The notes: generated by a model from the letters alone, not told the origin. A DNA stretch of 47,587 nucleotides from Campylobacterota bacterium (GCA_013152955.1 JAADFJ010000039.1:1-47587), one strand, 5' to 3'. Positions 7,881 to 15,893 are shown, numbered from the stretch's first letter. Program-made: numbers and translations.

Positions 7881-9242
7881 TTAGATAATACCTTTATCTT
7901 CATAGTCGGTGATCTTTCCATCGTCAAACCCAAGAAGCTTCTGATAAATATAATGATTGTCGGCACCAACAGGTTTGAACGCCCATTTTATTCTTGGAGG
8001 AGTATCGGACATATGAACAAATGCACCCTGAGTCAACACATCACCGAATGACGGGTCATCAATCCATGTAATAGCACCTCGTTCTTGCCAATGAGGATTT
8101 TCAGCAACCTCTTTAGAATTGTAGACCGGCTGACAATTAATACCATGACCGTGCAATATTTCAGCAGTCTCTTCTTTTGTTTTATCAACTGTCCATTTTT
8201 CAATTTCACCATAAAGATATTTCTGACCTTCAGGAGAAACACGCGCGCTATGGCCGGCATAATCATCCAAAAGATCAGTTCTATTCATAAGTTCAGCCAA
8301 ACGGGCAAAATCAGCGTCTTTGTACGCACTTATCAGTATAAAACCTTCTTCCTGCTCTTGAGGATTGTCTGAATCGGGATATGAAGACTTTCCGCACATC
8401 ACAATGCCATGAATGGATAACTCGGTATCCCAATTTCCCCATCTCTGGCGCACTATACCAAATTTGCCCCACATAGGCAACGAATATTCAAGCTGTCTTT
8501 GTACTCCATGAACCTGAGAATACTCTATCATCTGTCCTTCGCCCGATCTGGTATTTCTCCAATAGAGTGCACCCAAAGCTCCTATTGCTCCCATCATTCC
8601 GCCCCAATAGTCGGCAAGCCAAATTGTGTGTTTAGACGGATGTCCACCCATTGTGGCAGGTTGTCCGGTTATTGAAAAATTGCCGCCCTGAGACTGACCA
8701 AGAATATCATACGATGCTCTCGATCTTCCGGGTCCGAATCCGCCGAATCCGCCTTCCCACAAATAGACGAGTCTAGGATTAACTTCTTTTAGCTGACGAT
8801 ATCCGATACCCCATCTATCGAATGTTCCGGGACGATAATTCTCAACCATTAGATCTGATTTTGCGGCAAGGGCACGCATAATTTCCTTGCCCTCTTCCTT
8901 ATGAAAATCTAATCCGACAAAATACTCGTTTGGGTTCGCTCCGAAAAAGCCAAGTCCGGTACCTTTATCAGGATACCATCGTGAAAGAGGGTATAAAAAA
9001 GGCTCGTTAAACGGAGTTGTGTGTCTCATTGGTTCGCCAGCCTTGGGCAGCTCTATTTTGATTACCTCAGCACCAAGTTCGGCAAAATAGCTCGCAGCCG
9101 CAGGTCCCAGAATATATTGCGTACATGACAAAACACGGTATCCTTTAAATGCTTCCGGTTTTTCAAAAACATTCTTGATTCCGAATGTCTTTTCGCAGTA
9201 TTTCTCAAAACTTTCTTTACCATATTCTATATTATTACTCAT
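7881..9242 (-). CDS. class III CoA-transferase (CaiB/BaiF family), catalytic-type subunit
   Basis: A 453-aa family III CoA-transferase, which moves CoA between carboxylates through an aspartyl-CoA anhydride/thioester. Family segments: YRVLSCTQYILGPAAASYFAELGAEVIKIE (CoA-binding start, residues 35-64), DLMVENYRPGTFDRWGIGY (about 130-148), SRASYDILGQSQGG with Asp179 at the nucleophile position (Asp169 in formyl-CoA transferase), and the LADYWGGMMGAIGALGAL helix. It is longer than the usual 390-430 aa because of insertions, for example around PLSRWYPDKGTGLG. Its ATG shares one base with the stop of the next CoA-transferase gene upstream, which points to a heteromeric enzyme like BbsEF or SptAB. 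The substrates are not readable from sequence. Confidence 0.88.
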   Translation of the reverse strand: MSNNIEYGKESFEKYCEKTFGIKNVFEKPEAFKGYRVLSCTQYILGPAAASYFAELGAEVIKIELPKAGEPMRHTTPFNEPFLYPLSRWYPDKGTGLGFFGANPNEYFVGLDFHKEEGKEIMRALAAKSDLMVENYRPGTFDRWGIGYRQLKEVNPRLVYLWEGGFGGFGPGRSRASYDILGQSQGGNFSITGQPATMGGHPSKHTIWLADYWGGMMGAIGALGALYWRNTRSGEGQMIEYSQVHGVQRQLEYSLPMWGKFGIVRQRWGNWDTELSIHGIVMCGKSSYPDSDNPQEQEEGFILISAYKDADFARLAELMNRTDLLDDYAGHSARVSPEGQKYLYGEIEKWTVDKTKEETAEILHGHGINCQPVYNSKEVAENPHWQERGAITWIDDPSFGDVLTQGAFVHMSDTPPRIKWAFKPVGADNHYIYQKLLGFDDGKITDYEDKGII

Positions 9243-10642
9243 CAGATTACCCCCTCTTTCGAAAGGTTGCCCAAATCTTTCTTTGTATAACCTAATAATC
9301 TCGGATATACATCCCTGTTATCATATCCAATAGGTCTACCAATCCATTTCAAACGTGCCGGAGTTTTTTCGGCAAAAATCGGACTTGTCCCGTAGAGAAC
9401 TTTACCATAAAGTGCATCGTCTATGGCATTGACATGCCCTCTATATTTGAAATGTGCATATTCTGCAACCTCATCTATGAAAAGAACTCCTCCTGAGGCA
9501 ACCTCTTCAGCTAACAACTTATCTTCCGCTTCCTGTCTTGTATTATCTTTGCCCCATTCGCATAGAGCAGTATAGGTTTTTACCTGAGCATAATGAGGCA
9601 GTCTTCCCGTTACGACACGAAGCGATTTATCCAAAACTATCAATTCCTCAATATCGGGTCTATCTTTACCGACCGTTTTCCAGATACGATACCAAAGTCT
9701 GTCATGTCCTCCGCCAACCATTAGATATCCGTCAACAACAGGGTTAACACCATAAATATTGATAGCAAGATCCCAGTTGCCATATCTTGGTCTTATGCTG
9801 CCGTCCATTCCGTGCCATGCCCAATTGTAATCAATAATACGAATAATTGCTTCTGCGCCGGTAGCCTCAATAAACTGACCTTTTCTGGAAATCTGTTCTC
9901 TATATATAAGTGCTGTTATGATACCCATAGCAGCAGTTGTTCCCCCTACATGATCGCACATCCACAAACCGGAACGAGTAGGAATACCTCCGAACGATTT
10001 AGGAAAACCGGTTCCATGCGTAAATCCGCAAGCACATTGGGCAGTAGGTTCAAGCTCCCCAGGTCTATCTTTATCCGGACCCCATTGTCCTTTCTGTCCT
10101 ACCCAGCAATAAATAAGTCTTGGATTTGTTTTTGATAGCTGGCGATAACCTATTCCCCATGCGTCAAATTGCCCCGGTGCTGCATTTTCAATCAAAACAT
10201 CAGCTTTTAGAGCAAGTTTTTTTAGAATCTCTCTCCCCTTTTCTGTTTCGAGGTTCAATGTTATAGACTGTTTGTTTCTCATTTCATGAAGAAAATGCAT
10301 TCCAATCTCTTCTCCACGTTCTTTGTCCTTGAAATACCAATCTTTTCTTCCAAAAGGTGTGAGTTTCCGCAGTTCATCGCCTTCTGGAGGCTCAATTTGT
10401 ATTGTTTCAGCTCCAAGCTCTGAAAGCATTGAGGATGCCCAATGCCCAATAATCATTCCTGTTGAGCAGTCAAGAACTCTTATTCCATCGAGAGCTTCAG
10501 GCTTTTTGCCCGATTCTCTTGGATGCATCACCGATTCAAGAAAACGATTATACTCTATTTCTTGCTCAGGCGCACCCTGATATACCTCATCAAATGTTGG
10601 TGCCGGCGACAAAGGCCACAAGCATTTACCATTATCCCCCAT
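9242..10642 (-). CDS. class III CoA-transferase (CaiB/BaiF family), partner subunit lacking the Asp nucleophile
   Basis: A 466-aa paralogue of the next gene and first gene of the operon. I start it at the internal ATG (10642) rather than the track start (10666), because AGAGGAGG lies immediately upstream of it. Family segments are present: IRVLDCSTGMIIGHWASSML, SELGAETIQIEPP, DVLIENAAPGQFDAWGIGYR and the DHVGGTTAAMGIITAL helix. At the nucleophile position my alignment puts Glu198 (PGELEPTAQCACG), not Asp. Heteromeric relatives often have one subunit without the catalytic Asp, so this is probably the structural or CoA-positioning partner. It is co-translated with the following gene (TGATG overlap). 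Confidence 0.86.
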   Translation of the reverse strand: MGDNGKCLWPLSPAPTFDEVYQGAPEQEIEYNRFLESVMHPRESGKKPEALDGIRVLDCSTGMIIGHWASSMLSELGAETIQIEPPEGDELRKLTPFGRKDWYFKDKERGEEIGMHFLHEMRNKQSITLNLETEKGREILKKLALKADVLIENAAPGQFDAWGIGYRQLSKTNPRLIYCWVGQKGQWGPDKDRPGELEPTAQCACGFTHGTGFPKSFGGIPTRSGLWMCDHVGGTTAAMGIITALIYREQISRKGQFIEATGAEAIIRIIDYNWAWHGMDGSIRPRYGNWDLAINIYGVNPVVDGYLMVGGGHDRLWYRIWKTVGKDRPDIEELIVLDKSLRVVTGRLPHYAQVKTYTALCEWGKDNTRQEAEDKLLAEEVASGGVLFIDEVAEYAHFKYRGHVNAIDDALYGKVLYGTSPIFAEKTPARLKWIGRPIGYDNRDVYPRLLGYTKKDLGNLSKEGVI

Positions 10643-10766
10643 TTTTCCTCCTCTATGATCATTCATCTGTGCAATAAATTAACCATCTATCACTACTTTT
10701 CACTTGTTGGTGCATCACCTCCTTATTAATATGGTTTATAGCCTTTAGGTAGCTTACGTAATTGAA

Positions 10767-10795
10767 ATTCTAACATAACTAATTATTTTTGTCAA
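10767..10795 (-). promoter_or_regulatory. sigma70-type promoter of the CoA-transferase operon
   Basis: On the minus strand TTGACA (10790-10795), a 17-base spacer and TAGAAT (10767-10772) lie about 120 bases before the first gene. The seven genes after it are separated by at most 18 bases or overlap, so this is probably the main promoter of the operon. Confidence 0.7.
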
Positions 10796-10877
10796 GGAAT
10801 GTAGCAGCAAAATGATAATGTCCTATTTTGAGCAGAGCAGAACCATACGAAAAAGAAGATTGAAAATGAAAGTAAAG

Positions 10878-11105
10878 TTATGTGGTAATTAAAGGTGAAA
10901 TGCTGCCGAATATTGTGTATGAGAATTGTGCCCCCTTATGCTGCTGCTTTCTGTTAAAATAGGGGAGTCTTGTCTCAACAACATTGGACATTCCTCTTTT
11001 TTTCAATGCTTTTGCTATTGTTTCGTCCATTTCTGAAACTGTTCTGTCTTCTTCGATCTTCTTTTCAAATCTCCCAACAGCTTTAGAAACGGCGGCATAA
11101 TACAT
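10878..11105 (-). CDS. 75-aa hypothetical protein next to the IS, possibly a gene remnant
   Basis: I do not recognise this frame. The first 50 residues have a charged helical look (KAVGRFEKKIEEDRTVSEMD, TIAKALKKRGMSN) typical of real protein, while the C-terminal tail (FSYTIFGSISPLITT) looks less so. The frame stays open for a few codons before the ATG (LNQIGKLFD), then meets a stop about 30 bases from the IS end. It could be the surviving 3' part of a gene broken before or by the IS insertion. No good Shine-Dalgarno is seen. The rest of the 10643-11139 gap holds only the operon promoter. Confidence 0.35.
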   Translation of the reverse strand: MYYAAVSKAVGRFEKKIEEDRTVSEMDETIAKALKKRGMSNVVETRLPYFNRKQQHKGAQFSYTIFGSISPLITT

Positions 11106-11178
11106 ATCAAACAGCTTTCCTATCTGATTTAATTATAATGAGGCTGTTGAAAAACCCTTCTTTCTGTATTTTCTGCTA

Positions 11179-12696
11179 TCAAATAAAGGCATATTTTTTG
11201 ATAAATACCAAAGCAATTCTGCGGCAGGTTAATAAGGAGCGGAAAACAGCGTTGCCGGCAGGCAATGCTGTTTGGTTCTTGCTCTTTATTCTGTTTTCTA
11301 CTGTATCATTTCTGTTCTTATTGAGCAGCTTTACCATTCTTTTTATGTTCTGGATAGCGGCAGTCAAAAGAAACTGCTCTTCTATGTTCCATCGTCTTCT
11401 GAATTTACATACTCTTAAGCCCATCTGCTCTTTGGCTTCGCCAAATAGAGACTCTATTGTCTTTCTCTTTTTTATGGATGTGAGGTAGGCTTTAGTTTTT
11501 GAAAGCCCTCTTACTCTGTTTATCTGCTCCTCATATATATGACGGCTTAGCGATCTTGCTCTGTCTTTTGTACATTCCTGTTTGAGTCGACAGGCTTTAC
11601 AGCTTTTTATTGATGCACGCCATACAAACTGTCTGCTTGATTTATTTATACCGTGATATTTCAATATCTTATTATCCGGGCATATATATCTGTTGTTTTC
11701 CTCATCCCATCTGAATCTATCTATAGGAAATATTCCTCTCTCGTTTGCAGCTCTTGAGTCAACTATCGGTATATGGGGAGTAATACCTAAGCTGAGGAGG
11801 TTGTGTATAAACTCACCGGAGCAGTAGCCTTTATCTGCTCCTATGGTTTCAGGCTTCATCTTGAATTTAAAGATAAACTCTTTAATCATATCAAAAGCAG
11901 AGTCAACCTCACCCTTCTTACCGGGTATACTTGCTTTTACTCCTACTATAATTCTGTTCTTATTGTCCATAAGATAGTTATCAAGATGGGATAAGACAGC
12001 AGCTGTGTGTGACTTTCTTGCAAGTCTGGCATCAGGGTCTGTTTTTGATCTATGTGTCTTATTGGCTATCTTTTTGCCTGTCTGCGTGCAACGCACAGGC
12101 AGGCTTTTTTGTTTCATATTACTTTGAGGATCTGCTGCATCGGAATCATCTTCATCTGTTCTGTTTTCTCTTTCCAAGGTATTGGCATATTCAGTTGTGC
12201 TCATCTTGAGGACTATAGGTTCCATGCTGTCCATTGATGCATTGGCTTTAACCTGACTTCCGTCTACACTTAGATGAGCAGCACTTATCAATCCTTTATC
12301 TATACATCTTTTTACAATCTCATCGAATATATCCTGGAATATACCGCTCTCTTTGAATCTGTTGTGTCTGTTTTTGGAGAATACAGAATGATCCGGTACC
12401 TTATCATCTAAACTTAAACCTATAAACCATCTGTATCCTATATGCATACTTACCTCTTCGCATAATCTTCTCTCTGATGTTATGCCGTAGAGATAACCTA
12501 CAAGAAGCATCTTTATCAAAACCTCAGGATCTACAGACGGTCTGCCTGTATTACTGTATAGATGCTTCGTCTTTTTGCGTATGAAAGAAAGATCAATATA
12601 TTTGTTTATCAATCTTAAGATATGATTCTCCGGTATCATATCTCCTATATTGATATAGTAAAACAGAGGAGATTGTTTTGTCTTCTTTCCCATCAT
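11179..12696 (-). CDS. IS1182-family DDE transposase
   Basis: This 505-aa transposase fills its IS. I start at the ATG at 12696 (MMGKKTKQSPLFYY...), which has AGGAG upstream, rather than the track start at 12813, which lies almost at the element end and reads through a long hairpin. The N-terminal region (SVDPEVLIKMLLVGYLYGI, RWFIGLSLDDKVPDHSVFS) is typical of IS1182/IS5-like enzymes. DDE residues are visible in HLSVDGSQVKANAS (D), ETIGADKGYCSGEF (D) and TIESLFGEAKEQMGLRV (E). A Cys cluster CKACRLKQEC lies before the last acidic residue. Two short stretches (SLPVRCTQTGK and QTALPAGNAV) are encoded by palindromes and look inserted. The frame is intact, so it may be active. Confidence 0.9.
   Translation of the reverse strand: MMGKKTKQSPLFYYINIGDMIPENHILRLINKYIDLSFIRKKTKHLYSNTGRPSVDPEVLIKMLLVGYLYGITSERRLCEEVSMHIGYRWFIGLSLDDKVPDHSVFSKNRHNRFKESGIFQDIFDEIVKRCIDKGLISAAHLSVDGSQVKANASMDSMEPIVLKMSTTEYANTLERENRTDEDDSDAADPQSNMKQKSLPVRCTQTGKKIANKTHRSKTDPDARLARKSHTAAVLSHLDNYLMDNKNRIIVGVKASIPGKKGEVDSAFDMIKEFIFKFKMKPETIGADKGYCSGEFIHNLLSLGITPHIPIVDSRAANERGIFPIDRFRWDEENNRYICPDNKILKYHGINKSSRQFVWRASIKSCKACRLKQECTKDRARSLSRHIYEEQINRVRGLSKTKAYLTSIKKRKTIESLFGEAKEQMGLRVCKFRRRWNIEEQFLLTAAIQNIKRMVKLLNKNRNDTVENRIKSKNQTALPAGNAVFRSLLTCRRIALVFIKKYAFI
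11245..11272. repeat. palindrome inside the transposase 3' end
   Basis: AACAGCGTTGCC-GGCA-GGCAATGCTGTT: 12-bp arms with one G-T pair. It encodes QTALPAGNAV near the protein C-terminus and could also act as a transcript-end hairpin. Confidence 0.55.
12075..12104. repeat. GCCTG palindrome inside the transposase
   Basis: TGCCTGTCTGCGT pairs with ACGCACAGGCA across a GCA loop with a two-base bulge. It shares TGCCTGTCTG with the intergenic palindrome at 29301 (reverse strand), so it looks like a small mobile palindrome that entered the ORF in frame. Confidence 0.5.
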
Positions 12697-12727
12697 TGTA
12701 AAATAACTCCTTTGAAAGATATTAGAA

Positions 12728-12767
12728 ATAATAGCAGTGGTTTTGTTGCCAAAACCACTGCTATTAT
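12728..12767. promoter_or_regulatory. 18-bp perfect hairpin upstream of the IS transposase start
   Basis: ATAATAGCAGTGGTTTTG, loop TTGC, then its exact reverse complement. It lies between the IS end and the transposase ATG. Hairpins in this place in other IS elements block translation from transcripts that read in from outside; that role here is inferred. Confidence 0.65.
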
Positions 12768-12867
12768 ACCATTTTTGATGGTTCAAGGCAAGCAAGTTAG
12801 GGGAGTTTTTCAACAGGCTCTAATGATGCGGAATATTTTTTAAGGAAGTATAAGATCATCGGTTTAA

Positions 12868-12897
12868 TGCCGGTTACAAAGTATCCGGCACTTTTTT
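12868..12897 (+). terminator. terminator-like hairpin beside tRNA-Asn
   Basis: TGCCGGTTAC-AAA-GTATCCGGCA (one T-T mismatch) followed by CTTTTTT on the plus strand, ending exactly at the tRNA-Asn 3' end. No plus-strand gene precedes it now; it may be left from before the IS insertion. Confidence 0.4.
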
Positions 12898-12972
12898 GGC
12901 TCCCCGGGAGGGACTCGAACCCCCGACAAGGCGGTTAACAGCCGCCTGCTCTACCAACTGAGCTACCGAGGA
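12897..12972 (-). tRNA. tRNA-Asn (GTT)
   Basis: A 76-nt cloverleaf with acceptor TCCTCGG/CCGGGGA, D-arm GCTC/GAGC, anticodon arm GGCGG-CTGTTAA-CCGCC with anticodon GTT, T-arm GGGGG-TTCGAGT-CCCTC, discriminator G and an encoded CCA. It lies 76 bases from the right end of the IS. Confidence 0.96.
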
Positions 12973-13016
12973 ACACTCAATTAACAGTGCCTAATATATT
13001 CAGGAGTAATTGGATG

Positions 13017-14285
13017 TCAAGCAGATAAATGGAATATTTTTGGAATCATAAGCGCCATTTCCGGAACAAAGACAAGAATTGTCAGAGCTAAAATCGCCGC
13101 TACGATAAAAAACAGCTCATATTTGGAAATATCTTCAACGCTGACATTAGCCATTCTGGATGCCACAAAAAGATTGATTCCCATAGGCGGGGTAACCTGC
13201 CCAATTGCCAAATTAACTACCATCAACATTCCAAACCAGATAGGATTGAATCCAAACTGTCCCATTATGGGTATAAATATTGGTAAAAAAATATAAAAAA
13301 TCGATATTGCATCAAGAAACATTCCTGCAAACAAAAGCAGCACATTTATCATACCTATCATTTCCAGTCTTGAATGAACCGAACTAATAAAAAAATGTGT
13401 AATGGCGCCCATCGTACCTACAGTTGAAGCAGCCCATGACATGATACCTGCAAACGCTACAATGGCCATAATCATAGAACTATTCAAAAGCGATTCTACC
13501 AAAATATCGTATAGAAGCTTCCACGTCAGGCTTTTATAAATAAAAGTACCCACAAAAAGACCATAGACAACGGCAACTACAGCAGATTCGGTAGGAGTGA
13601 AAATACCGGCATATATTCCACCCATTATAATAAACGGCGTAACTATAGCCCACAAAGCTCCTTTATGTGACTTTTTGACAGTCAGGTCTTTTTGAATTTC
13701 CTCAGTGATTTTGAAACGTTTTGATACCCAATAAGATGTTATCATAAGAAACAGACCGACTACAATACCTGGAATAATACCTGCAGCAAAAAGAGCTGCC
13801 ACGGAAGTATTTGTTATATCTCCATATATAATAAGCGCTATGCTCGGAGGAATAATAATACCAAGCGAACCGCTCGCAGCAATCAAGGCAGCAGAAAACG
13901 GCTTCGGATAACCTGATTTTTCCATTCCGGGGACAAAGATAGATGTAAGTGTTGCGGTATCGGCAGGCCCGGATCCCGAAACTGCCGCCCAGAACATTCC
14001 GGCAATAACGGCAACGATCGAAAGTGAACGGTTAATATATCTTCCTAACAAAGCTGCTATACCTACAATCTTTTCAGCCATTCCAACCTTTTCCATAATC
14101 TTTCCGGCAAGAATAAAAAACGGTATGGCAAGCAGCGGGAATTTGGCAATGTTAGAATAAAAATTGGGTGAAAGCATGCTTATTCCAAGATGATGAGTGA
14201 TAATTATGAAAACACCGCTTACTCCCAAAGAGACTGCTATCGGAACACCCAGCACAATAAGACAGAGAAACAGAATAAATATCAT
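13017..14285 (-). CDS. dctM: TRAP transporter large permease subunit
   Basis: This is the 12-helix ion-coupled permease subunit of a TRAP uptake system in the inner membrane, about 422 aa with the start used here. I start at 14285 (MIFILFLCLIVLGVPIAVSLG) because this ATG overlaps the dctQ stop as ATGA; the track's extra 27 residues are reading into dctQ. Typical DctM segments are GMFWAAVSGSGPADTATLTSIFVPGM, ASGSLGIIIPPSIALIIYG, GGIYAGIFTPTESAVVAVVYG, and GQVTPPMGINLFVASRMANV near the C-terminus. With dctQ and dctP it forms a complete transporter for an organic acid. The substrate is unknown. Confidence 0.95.
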   Translation of the reverse strand: MIFILFLCLIVLGVPIAVSLGVSGVFIIITHHLGISMLSPNFYSNIAKFPLLAIPFFILAGKIMEKVGMAEKIVGIAALLGRYINRSLSIVAVIAGMFWAAVSGSGPADTATLTSIFVPGMEKSGYPKPFSAALIAASGSLGIIIPPSIALIIYGDITNTSVAALFAAGIIPGIVVGLFLMITSYWVSKRFKITEEIQKDLTVKKSHKGALWAIVTPFIIMGGIYAGIFTPTESAVVAVVYGLFVGTFIYKSLTWKLLYDILVESLLNSSMIMAIVAFAGIMSWAASTVGTMGAITHFFISSVHSRLEMIGMINVLLLFAGMFLDAISIFYIFLPIFIPIMGQFGFNPIWFGMLMVVNLAIGQVTPPMGINLFVASRMANVSVEDISKYELFFIVAAILALTILVFVPEMALMIPKIFHLSA

Positions 14286-14773
14286 CTGACAGTGCGAAGT
14301 GCGGATTGAATAATTCTGAAGATTATAAGCAGCGATAAAACCGGTATAAAAGCAATATAGATCCACTCGGGCAGATTGAGAGAACTTGAAGTAACCTGAA
14401 GTTCTATCTCATCGGAAAGCTGCCCTAAACTTTCATAAAAAAGTATTGAAAATAAAGTCAAGCTCAGAAAAACGGCTGCAAATTCCAATAATTTTCTCAA
14501 AACCGGTGGAAATTTCTTTACCAAAAAAAGAACTCTGATATGAGTGTTTCTTTTAATTCCGGCTGAGATCCCTAAAAGCGTAATCACAACAAAAGCGTTT
14601 GTTTCGAGTTCCTCGGTAAAAGCCAGCGGATAATGAATCAGATATCTTGCCAGCACATTAAGAAAGGCAAGCAACACCATCAGAAGCAGAATAACGGCGC
14701 CGCTTACCTCTTCTAAATTATTTAAAAACCAGAGTGCCCTATCTTTCTTGCTTTGCAATATCTTTTTCAGCAC
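14282..14773 (-). CDS. dctQ: TRAP transporter small permease subunit
   Basis: This 163-aa, four-helix protein pairs with DctM in the membrane. The DctQ signature TEELETNAFVVITLLGISAGIKRNTHIRVLFL is present in the middle (ETNAF, then the KRNTHIRV loop). The likely start is GTG at 14773, 35 bases inside dctP. The overlap is long but no ATG exists before the first helix; a TTG a few codons later is an alternative. It overlaps dctM by four bases, so translation of the three genes is probably coupled. Confidence 0.93.
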   Translation of the reverse strand: MLKKILQSKKDRALWFLNNLEEVSGAVILLLMVLLAFLNVLARYLIHYPLAFTEELETNAFVVITLLGISAGIKRNTHIRVLFLVKKFPPVLRKLLEFAAVFLSLTLFSILFYESLGQLSDEIELQVTSSSLNLPEWIYIAFIPVLSLLIIFRIIQSALRTVR

Positions 14774-15755
14774 TCTTTACGATATTCTTCCCTACAATTT
14801 TTGTCCATTTCAGCATAACCGGAGCAGTTTTTTGTTTGAACAGTTTACGCTGAGAATCAGTTAATACCGTTACCTTCATTCCCTTCGATTTGAGATAGCT
14901 AAGCGCCTTTGTGCTCCCTTCAAGTCCATTGCGAGCCCTTATTTTTTCCCAATCCATAACTTCTCTTGCAGTTCTTTTCAAAATTCGTCTGTCTTTTTTG
15001 CTGAAGCTTCTCCAGTCAGCTTTGTTTATGCCTAATATCAACGGATCAATCGCATAGTGCCAAATCGTTATATAAGGTTGAAAATTATAAACTTTATAAG
15101 GAATTATCACAACATTGACCGGATTTTCTTCTCCGTCCACAACCTTTTGGCGAAATGCGGGAACTGCATCAGCCCAGTTCATAGATACTGGATTTGCGCC
15201 AAGAGCTCTGAATATATCTATAAAAATGGGGCTTCCTACAACTCTTATTTTTAAACCTTTCAGATCATTCGGAACTCTTATAGGCCGCTTGCTGTTTGTC
15301 AGCGCCCTGAATCCGTTTTCACCCCATCCGATACCTATTACGCCTTTTCTTCTTAATATCGCAAAGAGTTTTTTTCCTGTTCTACCTCCGGTTACAGCAT
15401 CAACCTCCTGATAGTTTTTGAAAAAGAACGGAAGCGAAAAGAGATTTAACGGTTTTATTATCGTCGACCAGTTAATAGTTGAGCCGAGTGCAAAATCGGC
15501 AACCCCGCGCCTTAATAGCAAAAATTCATTTGTTTGATTTCCGGCAAAAAGCTGTCCTGCAAAATACGGTTTGATGCTTATCCTTCCGTCGGTTCTCTCC
15601 CTAACCAAATTGGCAAATTTTGTTGCCGCTTCACCCCATGGACCTTTTGGTCCCACAACAATGCTCATCTTGTACTGAGATTTGTATGCAAATGACGGTA
15701 TCGTCAGTAACATAGCAAACAGAGCTACAAGCAGACTCTTGAAGATATTGCTCAT
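14739..15755 (-). CDS. dctP: TRAP transporter periplasmic solute-binding protein
   Basis: A 338-aa periplasmic receptor that captures the substrate and delivers it to DctQM. The N-terminus is a Sec signal peptide (IFKSLLVALFAMLLTIPSFA). The fold markers are GPKGPWGEAATKFANLVRERTDGRISIKPY, LPFFFKNYQEVDAV, LKGLKIRVVGSPIFIDIFRALGANPVSMNWADAVPAFRQKVVDGEENP (the Arg for the substrate carboxylate lies in KIRVVGSP). Carboxylate ligands are usual for this family. GGGGGA precedes the ATG, and a TTGACA/TATAAT promoter lies upstream. It is the first gene of the dctPQM operon. Confidence 0.94.
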   Translation of the reverse strand: MSNIFKSLLVALFAMLLTIPSFAYKSQYKMSIVVGPKGPWGEAATKFANLVRERTDGRISIKPYFAGQLFAGNQTNEFLLLRRGVADFALGSTINWSTIIKPLNLFSLPFFFKNYQEVDAVTGGRTGKKLFAILRRKGVIGIGWGENGFRALTNSKRPIRVPNDLKGLKIRVVGSPIFIDIFRALGANPVSMNWADAVPAFRQKVVDGEENPVNVVIIPYKVYNFQPYITIWHYAIDPLILGINKADWRSFSKKDRRILKRTAREVMDWEKIRARNGLEGSTKALSYLKSKGMKVTVLTDSQRKLFKQKTAPVMLKWTKIVGKNIVKSAEKDIAKQER

Positions 15756-15793
15756 ACTTTCCCCCTAAGTTTATTATGGTTGCCCACTACTTT

Positions 15794-15821
15794 ATTATAA
15801 TTTAGCGCTTATAGCTGTCAA
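15794..15821 (-). promoter_or_regulatory. promoter of dctPQM
   Basis: TTGACA (15816-15821), a 16-base spacer and TATAAT (15794-15799) on the minus strand. It faces away from the asd promoter only four bases off, so one regulator could affect both. Confidence 0.7.
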
Positions 15822-15825
15822 GCAC

Positions 15826-15853
15826 TTTACATGCCGCATTACGGTGTTATATT
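15826..15853 (+). promoter_or_regulatory. promoter of asd
   Basis: TTTACA, 16-base spacer, TATATT, about 40 bases before the asd ATG. Confidence 0.55.
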
Positions 15854-15893
15854 ATTTTGTCAATCCTGTATTTGAGATAATGAAGGTGTAATT

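Larger units (their letters stand above)
11140..12820 (-). mobile_element. complete IS1182-family insertion sequence
   Basis: A 1681-bp element with inverted ends GAGGCTGTTGAAAAACCC (left) and GAGCCTGTTGAAAAACTCC (right, read inward), flanked on both sides by TAAT (11136-11139 and 12821-12824), a 4-bp target duplication. It carries one full-length transposase. The ends and the duplication are almost undamaged, so the insertion appears recent. Confidence 0.88.

Noticed and set aside
11803-12237. Plus-strand ORFs over the transposase (63, 66 and 61 aa)
   Set aside because: They are antisense shadows of the intact IS1182 transposase frame, with no ribosome sites.
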